This document shows positions 7,503-13,615 of a stretch of 13,615 nt of DNA, one piece after another. The stretch comes from Verrucomicrobia bacterium UBA1200. GTDB lineage: Bacteria; Verrucomicrobiota; Kiritimatiellia; RFP12; UBA1067. The notes beneath the pieces were generated by a model. It was not told the origin of the DNA. It was given only the letters and a program-made list of their open reading frames with translations, and searched no databases. The DNA lies in NCBI GenBank assembly GCA_002309765.1, contig DBXY01000064.1, positions 52,381 to 65,995 on the forward strand. The letters are read 5' to 3'. How positions within the stretch are numbered: position 1 is the first letter of the stretch; every line of letters begins with the position of its first letter. A program made the translations under genes and the position numbers.

Positions 7503-7537
7503 GCCGCAAATGGAACAGCCCGGAAGATTTTTGCCGT
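7479..7537. repeat. Perfect 10-bp inverted repeat in the hydrolase-recA gap
   Basis: ACGGCAAAAA at 7479-7488 and TTTTTGCCGT at 7528-7537 are exact reverse complements separated by 39 nt. GGGC at 7489-7492 and GCCC at 7518-7521 can extend the pairing with a 6-nt bulge, and a competing GCGG/CCGC hairpin (7491-7494 / 7504-7507) lies inside. One arm starts 4 nt beyond the hydrolase stop codon; the other overlaps the recA promoter. It may be the hydrolase 3' terminator structure, a processing site, or an operator pair. No U-tract follows on the minus strand, so a classical terminator is not clear. Confidence 0.5.
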
Positions 7538-7541
7538 TAGA

Positions 7542-8456
7542 CTACTTCTCGCCGAAAACCAACTTTATGAAGGCGGGATTTTCATAACATGCGCCGCCGT
7601 GCTTTTTGCCCTCGACTTCGACGAAAACAAGATGCCCTTTCAACTGCGGGAAACCCTCGACGTGTTTGCGGAAATTCAAAAAGCGCTCGTACCGGTTTGC
7701 GCCCTGGGTCATCGCCGCCTCCTGCATATCAAGCCACTCCCGCGCCCGGTCTTCCGTCCCGCAGAAACAAAGGCAATAGCGAGAAGCGAGCCGATTCAAA
7801 ACCGAATCCCGCGTTGCGCCGGCCGCAAACCGGTTCCGTTCCGCCAGCCCGTAATGCCAAGTCTGGGCTTCTTCCAGAAACAGCCACGACGAGGGCGCGC
7901 CGGCCGCAAAATTCAACTCCAGCCCCGCCCTCGGTTTGATGTCCGTAGTGGCAACATAGCGGCTGACGACTTGGCCGCCGGCCGAATAACCGCAAATGAG
8001 TACGGTTTTTAGCGCGGGATAAAGCGACCGGTCGTTAAGCTTTTCAAAAATCCGGTCGATTACGTCATACGACGAAAAATCCTTCGCCACCGGTGAATCC
8101 GACCCGCTCTGCCAGGAATCCCGCCGCCAATACACCTGTTTTTTCTGCTGCTCGTCGTCAAGCATGTGGTCAACCACAATGCACGGGGCGACAAAATAGA
8201 CGGACGAGATGTCGCGGTACTTCTTGAGAATCGGGCGGATCTTATCCGCGCCATCCTTCATCCCCCCGTTAACGCCGTGGATAATAACCACCGCGTGTTC
8301 GCTCTTATCGTCCTTTTGGTCAAGCGGATGTTCGGCGAAATAACGGAGCCCGCGCCCCTCCGAATCCGCCACCGGAAACATAAACGCCTTACCTTCATCG
8401 GCCCAAGCCGCGGAAACCACACCCAGAACCGCCATGATTAATGTTATCGCTTTCAT
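7542..8456 (-). CDS. Secreted alpha/beta hydrolase, probable serine esterase
   Basis: A 304-residue exported hydrolase. Residues 1-19 form a signal peptide ending AWA. The alpha/beta-hydrolase fold is shown by the oxyanion-type VVIIHGVNGG at 56-65, the nucleophile elbow GYSAG at 156-160 with S158, a probable acid D236 in CGTEDRA, and a probable base H286 in KKHGGACYEN. The stretch QGANRYERFLNF (251-262) recalls a group of uncharacterised secreted hydrolases. The substrate is unknown; an ester in a glycan or plant polymer is a guess based on the neighbouring esterase and rhamnosidase. A Shine-Dalgarno AAAGGA lies about 9 nt before the ATG. It begins 21 bp after the esterase stop, so the two are probably one transcript. 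A 105-bp gap with an inverted repeat separates it from recA. Confidence 0.82.
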   Translation of the reverse strand: MKAITLIMAVLGVVSAAWADEGKAFMFPVADSEGRGLRYFAEHPLDQKDDKSEHAVVIIHGVNGGMKDGADKIRPILKKYRDISSVYFVAPCIVVDHMLDDEQQKKQVYWRRDSWQSGSDSPVAKDFSSYDVIDRIFEKLNDRSLYPALKTVLICGYSAGGQVVSRYVATTDIKPRAGLELNFAAGAPSSWLFLEEAQTWHYGLAERNRFAAGATRDSVLNRLASRYCLCFCGTEDRAREWLDMQEAAMTQGANRYERFLNFRKHVEGFPQLKGHLVFVEVEGKKHGGACYENPAFIKLVFGEK

Positions 8457-8477
8457 CTGTTGTCATCCTTTTGCGCT

Positions 8478-9695
8478 TTAGGGCAATTCCACCACAAGCC
8501 TCGCGGTGTAGTCCCGCGAATCTTTAAACGGTTCTGAGTTGACGGTCAGGCTCTTTCCGCCAATCTCCACGGTGAAGGGCTTCGACAAATCACCCATTTG
8601 CGGAGAAAGAAGAATAGCGAACCGCTTCACATTTTCGGCCTCAACCTTGAAACGGTTACCGCCGAGATTCTCCGCAACGAGGCGGGCGGAATCTAGCTGG
8701 AGACGTTTCTCGATTTTGTACGTTTGCGCCTTTAGGTCTTCCTCCTTCTCCGCAATCTGCGGCCCAAGCAGGATTATCGTGTCCAGCTCAATGGTACCGT
8801 CGTTTTTTTCGATCAGCTCAAGCCAGCGGGCTTTCGTCAAGCGCTCGGTATCCGGATGCAACGAACCGCACGGCGTAATCAGCGCGGTTTTACGGGCGTA
8901 GGGGTTACGCCGCTTGTTCAGCGTCCACTCAAAAAATCGTTTCGTCGCCTCTTTGGCGGCTGGGCACGCGAGCGAATGTCCCTCAGCGTGCTCATCGTAA
9001 ACGTGCTCGACCCCGTTGCTCTTCATCAGCGCGTCCGCCGCGCGGGCGTAGGAGACCCCGGTCCAGTTATGCGGGCGGGCGTGTTTCGGCATGGAGTACG
9101 GCGGTTCCGGCGAACAATCCCGGCGGCCGTGCTCGATATAAACCAGCGTTCCCAAAAGCGACCGAAAATCCGACCGGCACCACGCGCCGGCGCTCATCCA
9201 AACGCCGGCGAAACGGTCGGCCATCACCTGCCCCAAATGGTACGTCCCGAATCCGCCCATCGAATGCCCGCCGAGAAACACCCGGTCCGGGTCGATCTTG
9301 TATTTGGCGGAAGCGGCGGCAATCACGGCATCGATGTATTGGGTAACGCCTTCCCGGTTCCAACGCGAACCTCTCCACTTTTCTTTTTCCCCGACCGGAG
9401 GTGCCGAGGGCGCGGCGACGATAAACGGGGCTTTTTTGAATTCCGGCATCATATAGCCCGTCTCCTCGTTCAGGTATTTTTCCGGGGCGGTATCCGGGGT
9501 GTTGCCGTTGCCGCCGTGCAGAAAAACCAGCAGCGCGGAGGGTTTTGAAAGGTCGGTCCCCTCCGGAACGTAATAATAGATTCGTCCGGAATCCCGGCCG
9601 GGGGCCGGCGAGTCAAAAGAAAGACGCGGCCCGGCGTTTTCCGCCAAACAACAAACGCCTACCGCAACCGTTAATGCAAACACCGCAATTTTCAT
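8478..9695 (-). CDS. Secreted esterase of the PHB-depolymerase / feruloyl-esterase-like group
   Basis: A 405-residue exported alpha/beta hydrolase. I start it at ATG 9695 rather than at ATG 9815, because 9695 is preceded by GGAGGG and gives a clean signal peptide (MKIAVFALTV... ending LA at 18), while the longer version puts about 40 unlikely residues before the signal and would cover the promoter. Visible elements: HGGNGN oxyanion loop at 60-65, nucleophile elbow GGHSMGGFG at 142-150 with S145, acid D193 in GRRDCS, and base H240 in EGHSLA. This matches the LpqC / poly(3-hydroxybutyrate) depolymerase-like family, which includes feruloyl and acetyl-xylan type esterases. Residues from about 262 to 405 form a further domain, probably beta-rich, seen in some secreted relatives. 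Gene order with the next hydrolase (21 bp) suggests co-expression. The fold and triad are clear; the exact substrate is not. Confidence 0.83.
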   Translation of the reverse strand: MKIAVFALTVAVGVCCLAENAGPRLSFDSPAPGRDSGRIYYYVPEGTDLSKPSALLVFLHGGNGNTPDTAPEKYLNEETGYMMPEFKKAPFIVAAPSAPPVGEKEKWRGSRWNREGVTQYIDAVIAAASAKYKIDPDRVFLGGHSMGGFGTYHLGQVMADRFAGVWMSAGAWCRSDFRSLLGTLVYIEHGRRDCSPEPPYSMPKHARPHNWTGVSYARAADALMKSNGVEHVYDEHAEGHSLACPAAKEATKRFFEWTLNKRRNPYARKTALITPCGSLHPDTERLTKARWLELIEKNDGTIELDTIILLGPQIAEKEEDLKAQTYKIEKRLQLDSARLVAENLGGNRFKVEAENVKRFAILLSPQMGDLSKPFTVEIGGKSLTVNSEPFKDSRDYTARLVVELP

Positions 9696-9698
9696 ATA

Positions 9699-9704
9699 CC
9701 CTCC
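9699..9704 (-). promoter_or_regulatory. Shine-Dalgarno that fixes the esterase start
   Basis: The minus strand reads GGAGGG three nt before ATG 9695. The spacing is short but usable, and it decides between this start and the in-frame ATG 120 nt upstream. Confidence 0.65.
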
Positions 9705-9737
9705 GCTACAAAAACCGCCGCTTACCGTTAAAGCCAT

Positions 9738-9766
9738 ATTTTGGCAAAAATTACCCCTGCCGTCAA
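9738..9766 (-). promoter_or_regulatory. Putative promoter of the esterase-hydrolase pair
   Basis: On the minus strand TTGACG (rc of 9761-9766) is followed after 17 nt by CAAAAT (rc of 9738-9743, 4 of 6 to TATAAT). The predicted leader is about 35 nt and contains the GGAGGG site. A 12-bp dyad, GCCGT-CA-ACGGC at 9759-9770, overlaps the -35 box. Confidence 0.45.
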
Positions 9767-9822
9767 CGGCGAAGATTTCGGTTTTAAAGTTTTTCGGCGT
9801 TATCGCTTTTTTCACTTCGCTA

Positions 9823-9851
9823 TTGACTTGCCGGACGACAGCGGATAAGAT
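9823..9851 (+). promoter_or_regulatory. Putative sigma-70 promoter of priA
   Basis: TTGACT at 9823-9828 (5 of 6) and TAAGAT at 9846-9851 (4 of 6) are 17 nt apart. The -10 box ends 8 nt before the priA ATG, so the mRNA would start within a few bases of the start codon. No Shine-Dalgarno fits in the remaining bases (TTGCCGCC). The geometry is the same as at the peroxidase gene. Confidence 0.55.
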
Positions 9852-9859
9852 TTGCCGCC

Positions 9860-12166
9860 ATGAATCAAGAGCAGAACCATAGCTTTCGCGAAAAACCGCA
9901 ACCGCCCGCTACGCCGACCGTGGCGCGGGTGGCGACCGAGTTTGCCGCCGACCGTTTTTTCGACTACGCCGTACCGCCCGAACTGGCGGGACGGATCCGG
10001 ATCGGACAGCAGGTGCGGGCGGAATTCGGCAACCGCATTGTGGAGGCTTATGTTGTGGAACTGCCCCAAACGGCGGAACCGGCCGCGAACGCGCCGGCGG
10101 AGTCCGACCTTTTCGGAGAAATTCCATCGGCTGCGAAACGGCGTTTGAAGCCGATTCTGGAAATCGTGGACGACACCCCGTTTCTTTCCCGACCGCTGCT
10201 TGAACTCGCGCGATGGATGGCTGATTATACCTGCTCGCCGTTTGAAATCGTATTGCGCAACATCCTGCCATCCGTTATCCGCCGACACGAAGTCCGCGAA
10301 AAAGAACTGTTCTTCGTTACCCCGAAACCCGGCGACTTCGAATTGACCAAACGGCAGAACGAACTGTTGGAGAACCTGCGCCGGGTGGACGGCGGATGGC
10401 TGCATTTGCTGGCCAAAGAGTTCTCCTGCTCCCCGGGTACGCTACGCAAACTGGAGGAGCGCGGCGCGGTTAAAATCGAAAAGAAAAATCTCCGCCGCAA
10501 TCCAATGGCCAACCGGCGCATCTTGCCGACCCGGCCGAAGCCGCTGATGGCGGAGCAGGAAACCGCGCTGCGGCAAATTATCGAGCTGCTGGATACGGAG
10601 GGCAAAAAACTGCCGCTGCTGCTTTTCGGGGTGACCGGTTCCGGAAAAACCGAGGTCTATCTGCAAGCCATCGCCCATGCGCTGGAACGGGGCAAAGGGG
10701 CGATTGTGCTGGTGCCGGAAATCGCCCTCACCCCGCAGACCGTGCACCGTTTCGCGTCCCGCTTCGGGACTAAGGTGGCGGTGCTGCACAGCGCGTTGGG
10801 AGACGGAGAGCGTTACGACGAATGGCACCGCATTCGTACTGGCGAAGCGTCGGTGGTGGTAGGACCGCGTTCTGCGGTGTTCGCCCCGGTGCGCGATTTG
10901 GGGCTGATTGTGGTGGATGAGGAACACGAACCCTCCTACAAACAGGACGAAACCCCGCATTACCACGCCCGCGACATTGCGGTGATGCGGGCGCATTTGG
11001 AGAAATGCGCCGTGGTTTTGGGCAGCGCCACCCCGTCAATGGAGAGCTGGAACAACGTAAACTGCGGCAAATACCGTCTCGCCACGATGGCCGCACGGGT
11101 GGAGAACCGCCCGATGCCGGCGGTGCAGATTGTGGATATGCGCCTCGAAACCGCCCGCGCCGGCCACGCCCAGATTTTTTCCGAATCGTTGTTGGACGCG
11201 CTACGGCTGCGGCTTGAACGCGGGGAACAGTCTATTCTGTTCCTAAACCGGCGCGGCTATTCGCGGTCGCTGGTTTGTCCGAGCTGCGGATACACGGCAA
11301 CTTGCGAGGCATGCGCGCTCGCTTACACCTACCATCAGGCGGATTCCTGTTTGCGTTGCCACATTTGCGGTGACTGGAAACCGCTGCCGGAGCGTTGCCC
11401 GGAATGCGGAGACCCGGCGTTCAAGTATCAAGGGGTTGGAACCCAACGGGTGGAACTTTTGCTCAAAAAATGTTTCCCGCAGGCGCGGGTGCTGCGCATG
11501 GACGCGGACGTGACTTCGCGAAAGCACAGCCACGACGAAATTCTGTCGGTTTTCAGGAGCGGGCAGGCGGACATTCTGATCGGCACCCAAATGATCGCCA
11601 AAGGGTTGGACTTCCCGAACGTCACGCTGGTGGGGGTGCTGTCCGCCGACACCAGTCTGCAAATGCCGGATTTCCGGGCGGCGGAACGCACCTATCAGCT
11701 GTTGGCGCAGGTTTCGGGTCGGGCGGGGCGGGCGGAACTGCCCGGCGAAGTGTACATACAAACCTACCTGCCCGACCACCCGGCAATCCGCGCGGCGGCT
11801 TCGGATTCGGGGTTCGCCGCGTTTGCCGACCGCGAACTGGCGGAACGCCGCCAAGGCAACTATCCGCCGTTTTCGCATCTGGTGTGCCTCACTTTTAAGG
11901 GTACGGCGGAAGACGCGGTTCGGATAGCGGCCGAGAAATTTGCCGAGGCGATGCGCGGCGAAAAAACCGCATTCCCAAAGTTGCGCGTATCCGCAGCCTG
12001 CCCCGCCCCGCTGGCAAAGGCAAAGGGATTTTTCCGCTATCAGCTGCTGCTCTTCGCCCCCGCCGCCGGGCAAGCGGTGCGCCCGTTACGCGAAGTGTGC
12101 CGAAATTTCGCGCTGCCAACCGGGGTAACAATGTCCATAGACGTCGATGCCGTAAACATCTGTTAG
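9860..12166 (+). CDS. priA: Primosomal protein N' (PriA), replication-restart 3'-5' helicase
   Basis: The helicase that recognises stalled forks and D-loops and reloads the replication machinery, working downstream of RecA-dependent repair. All parts of the family are visible in 768 residues: N-terminal 3'-DNA-binding domain (about 22-125), a winged-helix region (about 140-215), Walker A GVTGSGKT at 257-264, DEEH box at 353-356, LGSATPS at 387-393, GTQMIAKGLDFPNV at 575-588, and the motif VI stretch with QVSGRAGR at 617-624. The zinc-binding insertion has four C-x2-C pairs (C473/476, C482/485, C500/503, C513/516) whose spacing equals that of E. coli PriA; C497 is an extra cysteine. About 20 residues precede the usual family start near VARVA, so a later start cannot be excluded, but the promoter position fits the ATG at 9860. 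It is transcribed away from the esterase; the metallopeptidase gene follows after 54 bp and may be co-transcribed. Confidence 0.96.
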   Translation: MNQEQNHSFREKPQPPATPTVARVATEFAADRFFDYAVPPELAGRIRIGQQVRAEFGNRIVEAYVVELPQTAEPAANAPAESDLFGEIPSAAKRRLKPILEIVDDTPFLSRPLLELARWMADYTCSPFEIVLRNILPSVIRRHEVREKELFFVTPKPGDFELTKRQNELLENLRRVDGGWLHLLAKEFSCSPGTLRKLEERGAVKIEKKNLRRNPMANRRILPTRPKPLMAEQETALRQIIELLDTEGKKLPLLLFGVTGSGKTEVYLQAIAHALERGKGAIVLVPEIALTPQTVHRFASRFGTKVAVLHSALGDGERYDEWHRIRTGEASVVVGPRSAVFAPVRDLGLIVVDEEHEPSYKQDETPHYHARDIAVMRAHLEKCAVVLGSATPSMESWNNVNCGKYRLATMAARVENRPMPAVQIVDMRLETARAGHAQIFSESLLDALRLRLERGEQSILFLNRRGYSRSLVCPSCGYTATCEACALAYTYHQADSCLRCHICGDWKPLPERCPECGDPAFKYQGVGTQRVELLLKKCFPQARVLRMDADVTSRKHSHDEILSVFRSGQADILIGTQMIAKGLDFPNVTLVGVLSADTSLQMPDFRAAERTYQLLAQVSGRAGRAELPGEVYIQTYLPDHPAIRAAASDSGFAAFADRELAERRQGNYPPFSHLVCLTFKGTAEDAVRIAAEKFAEAMRGEKTAFPKLRVSAACPAPLAKAKGFFRYQLLLFAPAAGQAVRPLREVCRNFALPTGVTMSIDVDAVNIC

Positions 12167-12220
12167 AAAAAACCGGCGGCAATAATTCCCCGACCATTTC
12201 CGTTTATCACTGTTACGAAT

Positions 12221-13615
12221 ATGAAACCGATTGCTTCGATATTGACTTTGTTTTTGGCTATGGCGTCAGCTTCCGTGTGGGCGGAGCTGGATTTTGGACG
12301 GGCTAGCGACTATCCGGCGGTGGGGCTGGCGTTCCCGATTTTGTCCCGCGGCTATGGCGACCCGCTGCCAATGCCCAAAGCGCACACCTTTCTGCCGGTC
12401 AACACTTCCGACACGCTGACCCGCGAAGACCGTTTCGCGCCATACGAGCTGTGGTACAATTCCCAGTGTTGCGGACGCTGGCGCGATGACAGCGGGCGCG
12501 TAATGACCCTGGGCCGCATGACCAGCAAATTCCCGCAGTTTGCCGAAGAAACCGTTTCCCGCGAACGGTACAGTCTAGAAGTAGCCCGGACCTCGCTTGC
12601 CCCAGACCCGAAAGACAGCAACGGGCTGGACCGGTGGGTGGCTACCTTCGTCGGCATTACCGTTTACCCGCCTGAAAAGCTGGATTTAAACAGCTTTGCC
12701 CTAGACAAAGTGCTGGCGTATCCCACCCAGCGAGACGACCTGCTGGTTTACGCGTTCCTCCCGCGCCGATCGGGAAGCGGCTCCCATCAAAATTGGTATT
12801 GCGTGACGGTAAAACTGGCAACCGGCGACAGCCGCGACAATGCGGTGGTGCGGATGGAAAAAGATTTTATCGGGCAACTGAAGTTAATCGGAAATACCGC
12901 CAAAACGTCAGCCTCCAAAGCGGAAGAACTGGATTTGACCGATTCGAAAAAACGGCCATCGGCCAAGGTTTCCCCGAACCCGATACGCGACGAAGTACGC
13001 AAATCGGTGGAGAATTACTCCAACTGGTGGGTGGCCGAAACCGAGAACTTCATGGTGATTTCCGACGTTTACTCCGAGATCGGCAAATCGTTGGTGCGCC
13101 AATTGCTTAAGGAGCTGCCGCCACTGTACAAAGCGTGCCGAAAAATCCTGCCGCCGCTGGCCGAGCTGGACAACGAGCTGTGGCTGGTGCGGTTGTTCCA
13201 GCGCCAAGATGATTACGTACGCTATCTGGGCAAGGACATGGAATGGTCCGGCGGGGCCTGGACCCCTTCGCGCCGGGAACTGGTGTTGTTCATGAAAGGC
13301 GGGTTCGAAGAACTAATGCCCACCATCCGACACGAAGCGTTCCACCAATACCTCTCCTATGCTTACGCCATGCTGCCCACCGCGCCGTGGCTGAACGAAG
13401 GCCACGCCTGCTTTTTTGAGCCCGCCTGGCTGGGCAGCAAAGGCCAAATGCTGTTTGAGGAGGACGAATACCGCGAACGCATCCTCACCTCCAACCTTGA
13501 CACCGCCACCGCACTGTTGCCGCTGATGCTGGAGATGTCGTACAGCGAATTCTACGACGGTACCGCGAGTGAAAAACAACTCAAGTACGCGATGGCGTGG
13601 GGACTGGCCTACTAT
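12221..13615 (+). CDS. Exported DUF1570-like zinc metallopeptidase, partial (3' end outside window)
   Basis: The frame is open from ATG 12221 to the last base, 465 codons, with no stop, so the gene is cut by the window edge. Residues 1-21 form a signal peptide ending in VWA. The central region (about 22-290) is not recognised. A conserved block follows: FMVISDV near 285, then RHEAFHQYL with an HExxH zinc motif at H371-E372-x2-H375, and PWLNEGHACFFE with E393 and E400 about 20 residues later. This HExxH plus WLNEG arrangement is typical of the DUF1570 and related gluzincin families, where the downstream Glu is the third zinc ligand. It is therefore predicted to be a periplasmic or surface zinc protease of unknown substrate. 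No Shine-Dalgarno or clear promoter precedes it, so transcription from priA is likely. TTA, CTA and TCA codons occur about seven times. Confidence 0.75.
   Translation, partial: MKPIASILTLFLAMASASVWAELDFGRASDYPAVGLAFPILSRGYGDPLPMPKAHTFLPVNTSDTLTREDRFAPYELWYNSQCCGRWRDDSGRVMTLGRMTSKFPQFAEETVSRERYSLEVARTSLAPDPKDSNGLDRWVATFVGITVYPPEKLDLNSFALDKVLAYPTQRDDLLVYAFLPRRSGSGSHQNWYCVTVKLATGDSRDNAVVRMEKDFIGQLKLIGNTAKTSASKAEELDLTDSKKRPSAKVSPNPIRDEVRKSVENYSNWWVAETENFMVISDVYSEIGKSLVRQLLKELPPLYKACRKILPPLAELDNELWLVRLFQRQDDYVRYLGKDMEWSGGAWTPSRRELVLFMKGGFEELMPTIRHEAFHQYLSYAYAMLPTAPWLNEGHACFFEPAWLGSKGQMLFEEDEYRERILTSNLDTATALLPLMLEMSYSEFYDGTASEKQLKYAMAWGLAYY

Noticed and set aside
7437..7541. A LexA (SOS) box upstream of recA
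   Set aside because: Neither CTGT-N8-ACAG nor GAAC-N4-GTTC is present. A lineage-specific box cannot be excluded without comparing relatives.
9696..9815. A longer N-terminus for the esterase starting at ATG 9815
   Set aside because: It would place about 40 residues before a clear signal peptide, cover the predicted promoter, and ignore the GGAGGG before ATG 9695.
12167..12220. A separate promoter or terminator between priA and the metallopeptidase gene
   Set aside because: Only weak matches (TATCAC at 12205-12210 with no fitting -35) and no stable hairpin were seen.
1..13615. tRNA, rRNA, CRISPR array, insertion sequence or phage genes
   Set aside because: The longest non-coding stretch is 164 bp, and none of the gaps shows a cloverleaf, repeated spacers, terminal repeats or transposase motifs.

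Overview
This window carries nine protein-coding genes and no RNA gene, insertion sequence, phage gene or CRISPR array that I can see. The DNA is moderately GC-rich. The mix of genes (an exported peroxidase, a DUF2723-type membrane protein, a lipoprotein GH78 rhamnosidase, two secreted alpha/beta hydrolases and a DUF1570-like exported metallopeptidase) suggests a Gram-negative, polysaccharide-degrading bacterium of the PVC group, perhaps Kiritimatiellota, Lentisphaerota or Verrucomicrobiota. That placement is an inference from gene content, not from a tree. The core genes recA, priA and mtaB show it is ordinary chromosome.

Layout. Positions 64-2246 (+) hold an exported thioredoxin-type glutathione peroxidase followed 17 bp later by a DUF2723-like multi-pass membrane protein. 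These two genes use TTA, CTA and TCA codons far more than the genes beside them. A small hairpin sits in the 30 bp between this pair and the convergent minus-strand block. Positions 2277-9695 (-) hold five co-directional genes, in transcription order: secreted esterase, secreted alpha/beta hydrolase, recA, GH78 alpha-L-rhamnosidase lipoprotein, and mtaB. The first two are 21 bp apart. A 105-bp gap with a promoter and a long inverted repeat precedes recA. RecA, rhamnosidase and mtaB are separated by only 30 and 9 bp and probably share a transcript. A 164-bp divergent region separates the esterase from priA (9860-12166, +). After priA, 54 bp further on, comes the 5' part of an exported DUF1570-like zinc metallopeptidase that runs off the window end (12221-13615).

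How the genes fit together. The rhamnosidase and the two secreted serine hydrolases look like enzymes for taking apart rhamnose-containing or esterified plant or algal glycans, but they are interleaved with housekeeping genes for DNA repair (recA), replication restart (priA) and tRNA modification (mtaB). I see no transporter, sugar kinase or regulator that would make a complete utilisation locus. Translation signals are mixed: esterase, hydrolase, recA and rhamnosidase have Shine-Dalgarno sequences; gpx, the DUF2723 gene, mtaB, priA and the last gene do not. For gpx and priA the best promoter lies so close to the ATG that the mRNAs would be almost leaderless.

I did not find a clearly new multi-gene system. 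The points most worth checking are the near-leaderless promoters, recA embedded among glycan-degradation genes, the codon-usage break at the left end, and the inverted repeat in front of recA.
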